Shown: positions 43,404 to 52,221, numbered from the stretch's first letter. The stretch is DNA of 64,000 nucleotides from CAZNKU01 sp045545235 (GCA_045545235.1 JAZQAN010000010.1:1-64000); one strand, 5' to 3'. Notes: generated from the sequence alone by a model not told the origin. Numbers and translations are program-made.

Positions 43404-44427
43404 TTTACTTTTAATTTTAGTCATTATGACACTTGTTCTTTGTTCCTGCGGAGACTCAACACCGGTATTAAAAGTGTATAACGCAGGTAAATATATTGAC
43501 CCTACGGTTTTAGAAGAATTTGAAGCACTCAACAACTGTAAGGTAATATATGACGAATTTGACAGTAACGAAAGTATGTATGTGCAAATTTCAAACAACA
43601 CCTACACATACGATATAGTAGTTCCTTCCGATTATTACATTGACAGATTAATTCAGGAGGGTAGGGCAGAAAAGCTCGATAAATCTCTGATACCCAATAT
43701 GAATAATCTGGATAAACAATACCTTAACCCTGTTTATGACAAAGGAAATGTTTACAGCGTGCCTTATATGGTAGGAACAGTAGGTCTTTTGTACAACAAA
43801 GCCAAAACGGGGGTAGACGAAAAAGACGTTTCCTTCGGTATGCTTTTTGACCCAAAATATAAAGGTCAGATATTTATGCTTGACAGTGTGCGTGATGCTT
43901 TAGGTGCCGCGCTTATTCACCTTGGCTACAGTGTAAACTCTACCGACGAAAACGAGCTTGAACAGGCAAAGCAACTGCTCATCAAACAAAAGCCCCTTGT
44001 TCAGGCTTACATCACCGACGAAATGGTAGATAAAATGGTTGCAGGTGAAGGACTTTTAACACTTGCATATTCAGGTGAAGCTGCATATGCATTAAGCCTT
44101 GACGAAACCGAAAGTCTTACCTACGCAGTGCCAAAGGAAGGCAGTAACAAGTGGGTAGACGGGTTTGTGGTTTTAAAAACCGCAAAGCAAAAAGAACTTG
44201 CAATGAAGTTTATAAATTTTCTGTGCAGCAAAGAGGTTGCACAAAAAAATATGATAGAGACTGGTTATGTTTCCCCTGTTCTTGGCACTTATCCGGAAGA
44301 GGAATCTGATACAGAAGTATATTACCCTCTTCCTGAAACTCTCGCAAATTGCGAAGCATTTACCTATTCTCAAAAGGTAACAGAAAAATATTCTGATATT
44401 TGGTTAAGTGTACAGCTAAGTAATTAA
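43390..44427 (+). CDS. potD: Polyamine ABC transporter substrate-binding lipoprotein
   Basis: Protein of 345 aa with a lipoprotein signal (KKISLLLILVIMTLVLC, lipid-modified Cys18) and a periplasmic-binding-protein fold: LKVYNAGKYIDPTVLEEFEALNNCKVIYDEFDSNE, YDIVVPSDYYIDRLI and VPYMVGTVGLLYN. It captures spermidine or putrescine outside the membrane. The start is TTG with AAAGGAG upstream, inside the end of potC. Confidence 0.9.
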   Translation: MKKISLLLILVIMTLVLCSCGDSTPVLKVYNAGKYIDPTVLEEFEALNNCKVIYDEFDSNESMYVQISNNTYTYDIVVPSDYYIDRLIQEGRAEKLDKSLIPNMNNLDKQYLNPVYDKGNVYSVPYMVGTVGLLYNKAKTGVDEKDVSFGMLFDPKYKGQIFMLDSVRDALGAALIHLGYSVNSTDENELEQAKQLLIKQKPLVQAYITDEMVDKMVAGEGLLTLAYSGEAAYALSLDETESLTYAVPKEGSNKWVDGFVVLKTAKQKELAMKFINFLCSKEVAQKNMIETGYVSPVLGTYPEEESDTEVYYPLPETLANCEAFTYSQKVTEKYSDIWLSVQLSN

Positions 44428-45542
44428 ATTTTATTTTTTACCGCCGTTTCAAGATCTTGCAAACGGCGGTTTATTTTTACATTGTCGTACTCTTCTATTC
44501 TTCGTTGCAGTTTTTCTATTACTCCTTCAAGCTGATTTATTTTTATCTTCATTTTTTTAAAATCAATATAGCGTTCTACATCAGAAGTCTTATTTTCGCA
44601 AGCAAGAGACGGCGGTGCTTTTGAAATTGCAAAAAAATTATTTACTCCATAAAGCCTCACATTCCCGTTTATTATATTACCTTTACAACACCGCACTTTC
44701 AGTAAAGATTCATAGCAGGTATACCTTATTCCGAATTCACGAGGACTCGAAAAACCTCCCGTCATAATTACTGTAGGTGATTTATCGTTTTGCTTTCGTA
44801 TATAAACCTTATTGTCAACAACACTTTCCCAGGTTATAATATCTTCATTTTGGAAAAACATAACAGGCTTTCTACCTGTTCCAACCACTTTTTCTTCGCC
44901 TCTAAAATATTCAAGAATACTCATATCATTTTCATATACAATATGCTCATTACCTTCTGTATCAATATACAAAAATGGATTTTTAATATCCGAAGGTATC
45001 TCTATATTTTGAAAATCCCCCCACTTTTTTTCATTATGCATATATTTTTTTATCCCCCAGCTTTTTTCTGCCATGCTGTAATAAAAAACCACAGGATTTT
45101 TTTCAATGTCACAATCTGTACAAAATTCATTTTTTATACAATCGACAACAAAAGGTTCTTCGTACTCGCCGTTAACAACATGGTGCACAAGCATTTTCCG
45201 CGTGTTATATTCAAGGCAGTATAATATATAAAGACCGTCATCTCCAACCCTTATGACAAAATTTTTAGGGTAAGCTCTTTTACTTTTGCTTTTCATCAAC
45301 ACGGTTTTTCTCCATGTGTTTTCAAAATGATTTACGTACAGAATATCACCATCCTTATTCTGATAAACCATATGTATACAATCGGAATCATCTATTGCAA
45401 CATCAAAATCCTCTTGTCCGTCAGGGATAAGCACATTATATTCTGTAATGTTATCATCAGTCATTTTACAATAACATATTCCGTGAGAATTATGATAAAA
45501 ATTCCATATAACTCCATAACTTTCTTTAACAAAAAAATTCAT
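44424..45542 (-). CDS. Uncharacterised propeller-like protein with C-terminal coiled coil
   Basis: Protein of 372 aa I do not recognise. Residues 1-300 contain spaced repeats of the form aspartate-aromatic strand, such as DDSDCIHMVYQNKDGDILYVNHFENTW, VGDDGLYILYCLEYNTRKMLVHHV and DTEGNEHIVYENDMSILEYF, suggesting a beta-propeller of five or six blades. Residues 315-370 form a charged coiled coil (KIKINQLEGVIEKLQRRIEEYD). There is no signal peptide or membrane segment. Several cysteines are present. GGGGTG precedes the ATG. It converges on potD with a four-base overlap and is divergent from the SLH gene. Confidence 0.6.
   Translation of the reverse strand: MNFFVKESYGVIWNFYHNSHGICYCKMTDDNITEYNVLIPDGQEDFDVAIDDSDCIHMVYQNKDGDILYVNHFENTWRKTVLMKSKSKRAYPKNFVIRVGDDGLYILYCLEYNTRKMLVHHVVNGEYEEPFVVDCIKNEFCTDCDIEKNPVVFYYSMAEKSWGIKKYMHNEKKWGDFQNIEIPSDIKNPFLYIDTEGNEHIVYENDMSILEYFRGEEKVVGTGRKPVMFFQNEDIITWESVVDNKVYIRKQNDKSPTVIMTGGFSSPREFGIRYTCYESLLKVRCCKGNIINGNVRLYGVNNFFAISKAPPSLACENKTSDVERYIDFKKMKIKINQLEGVIEKLQRRIEEYDNVKINRRLQDLETAVKNKI
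44440..44478 (+). terminator. Terminator of potABCD
   Basis: ACCGCCGTTT (44440-44449) pairs with AAACGGCGGT (44461-44470), followed by TTATTTTT. It lies inside the 3' end of the convergent propeller-like gene, so coding and terminator functions overlap. Confidence 0.8.
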
Positions 45543-45668
45543 AAAATCACCCCTTAATTTATTTATATTTAACTTTACCGTCTATATGAATTAATTGCAA
45601 AAAACGGCATTTTTTTCTGTATAACAGCAATATTAATGATTAAAATAGTAAAACAGGGAGGTTTTTTC

Positions 45669-46370
45669 ATGAAAAGAAATTTTTTTATATTTTTATTATT
45701 TTTAAATATAACATCCGTAAACGCGTATGCTTTCTCATTTAATGTTACTGAAACAAAAAAGAACAATGTGTCATCCATTGAGGAAAATCAATCAATATAC
45801 TGTGATATCAACGCACATTGGTGCAAGGAATCTGCAGAAGAATTATTCAAAGACGATGTTTTCAAAGGTATAAAAATAGGTGGTAACTATTACTTTATGC
45901 CTGACGAACCTGTCACACGTGGAGAATTTTTGTTGTACCTGAATGCAGTTTTAAATATACCGACAGACAGCAATAAGGTTTTCCTGCCTTTTAATGACAC
46001 CAAGCTGATACCATCATGGCAATATCCAACAGTAGGTTTAATGTACCAAAAAGGTTATATTAAAGGAAATCTTGAAAAAACCGGTCTTTTTTTTAATGGT
46101 GATGAAAAAATATCTCGTCTTGAATGTACGCTTATTCTTAATAATATTTTCAAGCCTGCTAAAAATAGCAAACCACTCTCCTACAGTGATGAATATCTTA
46201 TTCCCACATACGCAAGAACAGCAGTAGAAAATATTACAGAACGCAATTTAATTAAAGGTTACGATGATAACAGCTTCAGACCATATATTAAAATAACCCG
46301 CGGAATGCTTGCAGATATTTTGTGTCGTATAAAAAAATTGCCAAATACTCAGATTGACAAACTTCCTTAA
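45669..46370 (+). CDS. Secreted S-layer homology (SLH) domain protein
   Basis: Protein of 233 aa with a signal peptide (residues 1-20) and SLH modules: DINAHWCKESAEELFKDDVFKGI then EPVTRGEFLLYLNAVL; FNDTKLIPSWQYPTVGLMYQKGYIKG; and YSDEYLIPTYARTAVENITERNLIKGYDDNSFRPYIKITRGMLADIL. SLH domains bind secondary wall polymers. No enzymatic domain is attached. The ATG at 45669 has GGGAGG upstream. Confidence 0.8.
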   Translation: MKRNFFIFLLFLNITSVNAYAFSFNVTETKKNNVSSIEENQSIYCDINAHWCKESAEELFKDDVFKGIKIGGNYYFMPDEPVTRGEFLLYLNAVLNIPTDSNKVFLPFNDTKLIPSWQYPTVGLMYQKGYIKGNLEKTGLFFNGDEKISRLECTLILNNIFKPAKNSKPLSYSDEYLIPTYARTAVENITERNLIKGYDDNSFRPYIKITRGMLADILCRIKKLPNTQIDKLP

Positions 46371-46404
46371 ACATTGTATAATTTTGTTGAAGGGAATGAG
46401 ATGT

Positions 46405-47028
46405 ATGAAAAACAAAAAAACACTCAAAATAGGTATTGCCGGTATAGTTATTCTATGTATTATTATTGCAGCAATATTCTATATTTACGACAGCAAGCAA
46501 ATATACGGCGGAAACGGTATATATTATACACAGCAGGAAACAGGTGAATACTTACAATTCAACAAAGACAAAACCTTTTCTTTTGCCTATAATCCTGATA
46601 ATGCAAAAGAGGCAGAATCAAACGTGCAGGCAGAAATTTTAACCAACGGCACATGGAAAAAGTCCGGAAATAAAATAACCCTGACTTTTTCAGACAACGA
46701 TACTCCTGTTATACTGGCTGAAAAAGACGGTTATTTATACAGGGAAAACAAAGTGTTCAAAGGAAAAACATCGGACGCTAAACTTTTAAACAACAGATAC
46801 CTGCTTAAAGAGACTGAAGACCGCAGTACTGTTGTACTATTCTTTAAAGACGGAACAATGGCCCACGAAATACATTGGGGTAAAGATGTCACAATTAAAA
46901 ACGGAAAATATACCCGAACTGACAACATTATTACCGTAAGGTATAACGATGAATCAACTACTGCAGAAAGATATCTGGTTCTTGAAACCGGTGTTGTCAA
47001 AGACATTTATTCGAAAAAATTGCCATAA
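46405..47028 (+). CDS. Membrane-anchored protein of unknown function
   Basis: Protein of 207 aa with one N-terminal membrane helix (about 8-26) and a beta-rich external part organised as two similar halves: GIYYTQQETGEYLQFNKDKTFSF ... GTWKKSGNKITLTF and KDGTMAHEIHWGKDVTIKNGKYTRTDNIITVRY. The pattern of a strand, a charged turn and G-W/K-Y resembles lipocalin-like or DUF-type wall sensors, but no family is certain. AAGGGA precedes the ATG at 46405. It follows the SLH gene by 34 bases and is probably cotranscribed. Confidence 0.65.
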   Translation: MKNKKTLKIGIAGIVILCIIIAAIFYIYDSKQIYGGNGIYYTQQETGEYLQFNKDKTFSFAYNPDNAKEAESNVQAEILTNGTWKKSGNKITLTFSDNDTPVILAEKDGYLYRENKVFKGKTSDAKLLNNRYLLKETEDRSTVVLFFKDGTMAHEIHWGKDVTIKNGKYTRTDNIITVRYNDESTTAERYLVLETGVVKDIYSKKLP

Positions 47029-47029
47029 A

Positions 47030-47067
47030 AAAATTGCTCGCTTTATATAAAGCGAGCAATTTTTTTA
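47030..47067. terminator. Bidirectional terminator
   Basis: AATTGCTCGCTTT and AAAGCGAGCAATT form a near-perfect stem around TATAT with A- and T-runs outside. It separates the convergent membrane protein and ferredoxin genes. Confidence 0.85.
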
Positions 47068-47081
47068 ATTAATAATTTAAA

Positions 47082-47252
47082 TTATTCAGCTACCGGAGCG
47101 CCAACAGGACATTCTCCTGCGCAAGCACCACATTCAAGACACTTGTCTGCATCAATAACAAACTTGTCATCGCCTTCTGTAATACATTCAGCAGGACATA
47201 CTGCTGCACATGCGCCGCATGAAATACATTCATCTGTAATCTTATAAGCCAT
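47082..47252 (-). CDS. 2[4Fe-4S] ferredoxin
   Basis: Protein of 56 aa, shorter than usual gene-calling cut-offs. It contains both clostridial ferredoxin cluster motifs, CISCGACAAVCP (residues about 9-20) and CLECGACAGECP (about 38-49), eight cysteines in all. It is a low-potential electron carrier of fermentative metabolism. A perfect AGGAGGTG precedes the ATG at 47252. It is a separate gene, with a terminator on its 3' side. Confidence 0.95.
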   Translation of the reverse strand: MAYKITDECISCGACAAVCPAECITEGDDKFVIDADKCLECGACAGECPVGAPVAE

Positions 47253-47306
47253 AGTTTACACCTCCTAAATTTAGTTATATTATTTTTCGTTGCCGAAAAT
47301 TAATAA

Positions 47307-48173
47307 TTATTCCTCAAGTTTTTTTAGTTCCTTAAGCTCTTCTGCAGTTAATTTTGTAGATGCCGCCTTTAAAATCACAACATCTTTTGCATCATAAACA
47401 TTAACCATTGAATCTTCACCACGGTCAACTCTTACCTTAACCATACCTGCAAGAACATTATTTTCTATAACTGTTCCCTTACCGTCAGGAGTGTCAACAA
47501 TTGCATCAACTCTGGGAACAAATTTGAGCATTTCTTCATAAGTTGACTGTTCGTATTTAAGACAACACATAAGTCTGCCGCAGGTACCGGAAATTTTTGT
47601 AGGGTTAAGAGACAAATTCTGTTCTTTAGCCATTTTAATAGACACCGGCTGAAAATCACCCAAAAAAGAGTTACAGCAAATTGGTCTTCCGCAAACACCT
47701 ATACCGCCAAGCATTTTAGCTTCATCACGCACACCTATCTGACGAAGTTCAATTCTTGTTTTAAACACAGAAGCAAGCGATTTAACCAATTCACGAAAAT
47801 CAACTCTTCCTTCAGCAGTGAAATAAAACAATATTTTATTTTCATCAAAAGTATATTCTACATCAACAAGATGCATGTCAAGCTTATGAAATTTGATTTT
47901 TTCCATACAAATTCCAAAAGCCTCTTTTTCTTTTTCTTTTATTTTATCAATTTTCTTAATATCTTCGTTTGTTGCCTTCCTAAGAACAGGCTTAAGCGGA
48001 GATACTATATTTTCCTCCGGAATTTTTCTGTTTGCAAGCATAACCTCACCGATTTCTGTACCTCGTACAGTTTCAACAACGGCAAAATCACCCTTTACAA
48101 ACTCAATATTGCCCGGTGCAAAATAATATATTTTACCAACGCTTTTAAAACGAATTCCAACTACTTCAACCAT
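47307..48173 (-). CDS. ricT: PSP1-domain protein RicT (YaaT)
   Basis: Protein of 288 aa. GVRDEAKMLGGIGVCGRPICCNSFLGDFQPVSIKMAKEQNLSLNPTKISGTCGRLMCCLKYEQ carries the conserved cysteines (here cited in parts: CGRPICC and CGRLMCC), which in Bacillus bind Fe-S clusters in the Ric complex that affects RNA processing, sporulation and competence. It overlaps holB by 8 bases; the darA-holB-ricT order matches the Bacillus yaaQ-holB-yaaT region, without yaaR. Confidence 0.88.
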   Translation of the reverse strand: MVEVVGIRFKSVGKIYYFAPGNIEFVKGDFAVVETVRGTEIGEVMLANRKIPEENIVSPLKPVLRKATNEDIKKIDKIKEKEKEAFGICMEKIKFHKLDMHLVDVEYTFDENKILFYFTAEGRVDFRELVKSLASVFKTRIELRQIGVRDEAKMLGGIGVCGRPICCNSFLGDFQPVSIKMAKEQNLSLNPTKISGTCGRLMCCLKYEQSTYEEMLKFVPRVDAIVDTPDGKGTVIENNVLAGMVKVRVDRGEDSMVNVYDAKDVVILKAASTKLTAEELKELKKLEE

Positions 48174-49065
48174 TAGTTTCCCCCAGTATATTCAACATCA
48201 TTTCACTTATTGCCATATTGTAGTCGGCATTAAATGAAAATGAATTACGAGTTTTTTCGACTAACTCAATTAATCTTACAGTTTTTTTGCTATTTAGTCC
48301 GTCAATTTTAAGTCCGCCTTCTTTATTGTGCAAAGTATCACACAACATAACAAGCATTATGTCAAAAAGCGGCTCATAATTATTTTTTTCTTTCTGCATA
48401 AAATCTATAAGAGAATATGTGTTTACAGCAGACCCTTTACCAATGGCCCCAAACAAATCTACAAAGTTGTTAAGCACATTACCAAGTTCTTCATTTTCAC
48501 AAAGACTTTTTGCCATACCAATACTTCCCGACGCAATTCTTACTATAACCTCGGGTATATCCGCACCACAACTTTTCATATAATCTCTTACCTGATTATC
48601 AGTAAGCTCACCAAACCGCACAGTAATAGCCCTTGACCTTATTGTCTGCAAAAGCATATTGTCATTTTGGGTAACAAGTATAATTACACAATAGGCAGGC
48701 GGTTCCTCAAAAATTTTCAAAAGCGCATTCTGTGCCTGAGCATTCATTTTTTCTGCATTAGGTATTATAAACACACGTTTATCTGCAAGATAAGGCTTCA
48801 TATACATATCAGCAGATGCGACACGTACGGTGTCTACCGAAACAATATCGGTTTTAGAATCAATACCGTAATGTTCATTTGTAACCACTGTAACATCGGC
48901 AACACTTGAATCAGTTAAAACATCGGCAAAAGCTTTTGCCATAGTAGTTTTACCTACACCCCGTTTGCCCGAAAAAATATAGGCGTGAGATACCTTCGCG
49001 GTTTTCACAGCTGTTTCAAGCTGTTGTTTCACGCCTGAATGCCCTATAACATTTTCAAAAATCAT
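48166..49065 (-). CDS. holB: DNA polymerase III subunit delta-prime
   Basis: Protein of 299 aa. SHAYIFSGKRGVGKTTMAKAFADVL is the Walker A region and AQNALLKIFEEPPAYCVIILVTQNDNMLLQTIRSRA the sensor and SRC-like segment. This clamp-loader subunit pairs with holA. The zinc-binding cysteine loop normally following Walker A is missing: from the P-loop to ADVTVVTNEHYGIDSKTD there is no cysteine. It overlaps darA by 4 bases and ricT by 8. Confidence 0.87.
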   Translation of the reverse strand: MIFENVIGHSGVKQQLETAVKTAKVSHAYIFSGKRGVGKTTMAKAFADVLTDSSVADVTVVTNEHYGIDSKTDIVSVDTVRVASADMYMKPYLADKRVFIIPNAEKMNAQAQNALLKIFEEPPAYCVIILVTQNDNMLLQTIRSRAITVRFGELTDNQVRDYMKSCGADIPEVIVRIASGSIGMAKSLCENEELGNVLNNFVDLFGAIGKGSAVNTYSLIDFMQKEKNNYEPLFDIMLVMLCDTLHNKEGGLKIDGLNSKKTVRLIELVEKTRNSFSFNADYNMAISEMMLNILGETNG

Positions 49066-49382
49066 ACTTTTTCAAACCTGTCAATATCGAGCACAAACAA
49101 AGTTGCACCGCCTACAGTAATTTCAATAGGCCATGTAATTGCAGCCGCCATACTAACAGATGTAGGTGCAACAATTTCTTTACGTGATTTGCATACTGAT
49201 TTGATAATTTCTATTACTTCCTCTACTTTTTCATCATCAGTACCAATCATAAGAGTAACATTACCGGCACGCAAAAAACCACCTGTTGATGCAAGTTTAG
49301 TTACAGGAATTGCATTTTTACTCAATTTATCTGTCAACTTTGTGCTGTCTTCGTCTCCTACGATCGCAATAATAAGTTTCAT
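49062..49382 (-). CDS. darA: Cyclic-di-AMP receptor (DarA/PstA)
   Basis: Protein of 106 aa, a PII-like fold protein. KLIIAIVGDEDSTKLTDKLSKNAIPVTKLASTGGFLRAGNVTLMIGTDDEKVEEVIEII is the family core and EITVGGATLFVLDIDRFEKV the C-terminus. Members bind cyclic-di-AMP; the downstream target in this organism is unknown. It is the first gene of darA-holB-ricT. Confidence 0.92.
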   Translation of the reverse strand: MKLIIAIVGDEDSTKLTDKLSKNAIPVTKLASTGGFLRAGNVTLMIGTDDEKVEEVIEIIKSVCKSRKEIVAPTSVSMAAAITWPIEITVGGATLFVLDIDRFEKV

Positions 49383-49431
49383 ATGATCACCTATCCCTTC
49401 AAAAAAATAATATAATTATCTATTCATTTAC

Positions 49432-49460
49432 ATTATACATAAGTTTTGCATATTTTTCAA
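49432..49460 (-). promoter_or_regulatory. Promoter of darA-holB-ricT
   Basis: Minus strand: -35 TTGAAA (49460-49455), 17-base spacer, -10 TATAAT (49437-49432). An inverted repeat overlaps the -35. Confidence 0.7.
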
Positions 49461-49491
49461 GTATTTTTTATATATATGCAAAAAATACTTG
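49458..49491. repeat. 12-bp inverted repeat next to the darA promoter
   Basis: CAAGTATTTTTT and AAAAAATACTTG surround ATATATATGC. It lies between the mecA stop and the darA -35 and overlaps the -35. It may be a mecA terminator, although no T-run follows the stem, or an operator. Confidence 0.55.
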
Positions 49492-49498
49492 TATTGGT

Positions 49499-50095
49499 TT
49501 AAAATTCACAAAAATTTGCAGAAATACTTGCTATAGCAGTATTTTTTATAAGAAGATTTCCATATTCCGCAAGCTTACCCCTGGCAATAGCACTGTTCAA
49601 AATTTTTTCTCCATATTCATACAATAAAGAATCAACCTTCATAGCAACACTTTCGTGTATTGCATCCATAACAAGATAATACTCACCATCAAGTTTATAA
49701 AGCCTGCTTACACCAACAAAAATATTTTCAATGTATTTGCATGCCTTTATAAGGTCCTCAAAATCCGAAAAGCTGAATATAACAGGTGATATATCTTTCG
49801 GCTTTCTCTGTTTAGTCTTTTTGTGCTTTATTTTAGGCAGCTTTTCTGCATCTGAAACACGAGTCACCGTCATTGTAAGTCCGTCATTTTTTGAGGCAAC
49901 TGCTTCTACAACAATCTGTGCACCATCACCGAAAAACTCGTCTTCTATCTGTGCATGTTCTATTAAATCCCAGAAAATTTCCTGGGCTTCATCTGAATTA
50001 TATTTCAAGTTTTCAAAATCCACTCCAAAATCCTTCAAGTCCTCATCTGAAAACATAATTCTGAATTTGTCAGGCGATATTTTTTCTACCTTCAT
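49499..50095 (-). CDS. mecA: Adaptor protein MecA
   Basis: Protein of 198 aa. The N-terminal part (MKVEKISPDKFRIMFSDEDLKDFGVDFENLKYNSDEAQEIFWDLIEHA) is the substrate-binding domain and residues about 105-190 the ClpC-binding domain (FSDFEDLIKACKYI, LYKLDGEYYLVMDA). MecA delivers substrates to, and assembles, ClpC hexamers; clpC is in this window at 60711-63113. GGAGGTG precedes the ATG. Confidence 0.9.
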   Translation of the reverse strand: MKVEKISPDKFRIMFSDEDLKDFGVDFENLKYNSDEAQEIFWDLIEHAQIEDEFFGDGAQIVVEAVASKNDGLTMTVTRVSDAEKLPKIKHKKTKQRKPKDISPVIFSFSDFEDLIKACKYIENIFVGVSRLYKLDGEYYLVMDAIHESVAMKVDSLLYEYGEKILNSAIARGKLAEYGNLLIKNTAIASISANFCEF

Positions 50096-50153
50096 AAACT
50101 CACCTCCACAATTTATTATACGCCGTTATCACAAATGGCGATATCACGAAAAA

Positions 50154-50915
50154 TCACATTTTTGCGTATTCCTTTATAATACGAAGGACATCCTGCCCAG
50201 ACCACGACCCGTATGCCGTAATTCTTTTAAAAGGCACTTTTCCCGCGTTTGAAACACTGTTTGTTCCTGTTTCTCCAACCTGTGCAGTAACTTTGTATCC
50301 TGCACGTTTTGCTGCATCTATAACCTTTTGGTTGCAGCTTCCGTATGGAAATGCAACAATATTACATTTCGTACCAAGATTTTTTTCAATAATAAGCTTT
50401 GAAAGTCTCAACTCACGCTCAAGCTGAAAAGAGTCAAGCTCTGCAAGATTCTTGTGGTCGTATGTATGTGACTGTATACTTACAAGCCCGCTTTGTTGCA
50501 TAATTTTAGCCTCATTCCAACCAAAATGAACACTTGTATCAAGCACCTTACCCACAGTTTTTGCAACAACAAAAATTGTAGTTTTTACCTTATGCTTTTT
50601 TATTATCGGAAAAGCATATTTATAATTTGTATCATACCCATCATCAAAGGATATGATAATAGGCTTTGATGGCATAGTAAAATTTCCAACTGAAGCATTA
50701 TATACATCCTCAAAGCTTACGGGAGTATATCCGCTTTTTAAAAGTGTTACTATATGTTCCTCAAATTTTTGAGGTGTTATTGTTGTTGCCGCCTTGTCGG
50801 GAGTGTGTGTCAACTGCACATCATGGTACAAAAGCACCGGAATATGTGCATCTGCCAGAACACTCACGCAAGAAAAGAGCAAAAAACAAATAACAAGTAC
50901 TGCTGTTTTTTTCAT
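50154..50915 (-). CDS. Secreted polysaccharide deacetylase family protein
   Basis: Protein of 253 aa with a signal peptide (residues 1-21, cleavage near VLA-DA). IPVLLYHDVQ, ISFDDGYDTNYKYAFPIIKKH with the catalytic Asp-Asp, IQSHTYDHKNL with HxxxxH, and NIVAFPYGSCNQKVIDAAKRAGYK define the NodB-type fold. It probably removes acetyl groups from wall polysaccharide. It is the last gene of the run starting at 58015 and follows rho by 11 bases. Confidence 0.85.
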   Translation of the reverse strand: MKKTAVLVICFLLFSCVSVLADAHIPVLLYHDVQLTHTPDKAATTITPQKFEEHIVTLLKSGYTPVSFEDVYNASVGNFTMPSKPIIISFDDGYDTNYKYAFPIIKKHKVKTTIFVVAKTVGKVLDTSVHFGWNEAKIMQQSGLVSIQSHTYDHKNLAELDSFQLERELRLSKLIIEKNLGTKCNIVAFPYGSCNQKVIDAAKRAGYKVTAQVGETGTNSVSNAGKVPFKRITAYGSWSGQDVLRIIKEYAKM

Positions 50916-50926
50916 ATTTCCTCCGT

Positions 50927-52204
50927 TTATCTTTTGCCTAATTTATTGACAATTTCCTGACAAAATTCCTCGTTATCCTTTGTGGCAACAAGCTCATTTA
51001 CAAGCATTTCCGTAATGTCCGCAGAATTCTGATTATGCAGTGCACGACGAATTGTCCATACGCACTCCATTTCAGCCTGAGAAAGTAAAAGCTCTTCCTT
51101 TCTTGTTCCCGACTTATAAATATCTATTGCAGGGAAAATTCGTCTTTCCTGCATACGTCTGTCAAGGTGCACCTCCATATTTCCCGTGCCCTTGAATTCT
51201 TCGTATATAACGTCATCCATTCTGCTGCCTGTATCAATAAGGGCAGTTGCAAGTATGGTAAGACTTCCGCCGTTTTCAATGTTACGTGCTGCGCCAAAAA
51301 ACTTTTTGGGTTTATGAAGTGCATTAGGGTCAAGTCCACCCGAAAGTGTTCTTCCGGTAGAAGTACTTGTAAGATTATACGCCCTTGCGAGTCTTGTAAT
51401 ACTGTCAAGTAATATAACAACATCCTTTTTATGCTCTACAAGACGCATTGCACGTTCCAGAACCATTTCGGAAACACGTATATGGTGTGCAGGTTCTTCG
51501 TCAAAAGTAGAGTAGATAACCTCACCGTTTATACTGCGTTTCATATCAGTAACTTCCTCGGGACGTTCATCAATTAAAAGCACCAGCAAAGTCACATCAG
51601 GGTGATTTGTTTCAATACTTTTGGCAATCTGTTTAAGCATTGTTGTTTTACCTGCCTTAGGCGGAGAAACGATTATTCCTCGCTGTCCCTTACCAACAGG
51701 GTCAATCAAATCAACAAGACGCATTGCATAATCAGTAGGTTTGTTAACCATATGCATTCTTTCAGTAGGGTAAATAGGCGTAAGATTTTCAAAAGCAACT
51801 CTTCTTATAGCCACATCAGGTTTATCACCGTTTACTGAATTTACATACAAAAGTGCCTTGAATCTTTCATTCTCACGAGGCAAACGTGCAATACCTTTTA
51901 ACATATCTCCTGTTTTTAATCGAAATCTTCTTATCTGTGCAGGTGCAACATAAACATCATCAACACCGGAAAGATAGTTTTCGCTTCTTAAAAAGCCAAA
52001 TCCATCTTCACAAAGCTGAAGTATACCCTCAACCTCTACGGTTTCGGTACGAACCTTGCCGTTATCTTCAGTAACAACAGAACTTTCTTCCTCCATTTTT
52101 TCTTGAATTGCCAAAATAAGCTCTTCTTTTTTCAGCTTGGATATATTTTTTATTTCATATTTTTTTGCAATTTCCTTAAGCTCGGACAAAGTTTTGTTAA
52201 TCAT
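50927..52204 (-). CDS. rho: Transcription termination factor Rho
   Basis: Protein of 425 aa. An N-terminal Rho_N helical domain (KTLSELKEIAKKYEIKNISKLKKEELILAIQ) is followed by a cold-shock-like RNA-binding domain (GILQLCEDGFGFLRSENYLSGVDDVYVAPAQIRRF) and the hexameric ATPase with Walker A SPPKAGKTTMLKQIA and VILLDSITRLARAYN. The primary-site residues and the Q-loop region look intact. I use the ATG at 52204 because AAGGAG is 7 bases upstream. Confidence 0.95.
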   Translation of the reverse strand: MINKTLSELKEIAKKYEIKNISKLKKEELILAIQEKMEEESSVVTEDNGKVRTETVEVEGILQLCEDGFGFLRSENYLSGVDDVYVAPAQIRRFRLKTGDMLKGIARLPRENERFKALLYVNSVNGDKPDVAIRRVAFENLTPIYPTERMHMVNKPTDYAMRLVDLIDPVGKGQRGIIVSPPKAGKTTMLKQIAKSIETNHPDVTLLVLLIDERPEEVTDMKRSINGEVIYSTFDEEPAHHIRVSEMVLERAMRLVEHKKDVVILLDSITRLARAYNLTSTSTGRTLSGGLDPNALHKPKKFFGAARNIENGGSLTILATALIDTGSRMDDVIYEEFKGTGNMEVHLDRRMQERRIFPAIDIYKSGTRKEELLLSQAEMECVWTIRRALHNQNSADITEMLVNELVATKDNEEFCQEIVNKLGKR

Positions 52205-52221
52205 CAAATTACTCCTTCAAA

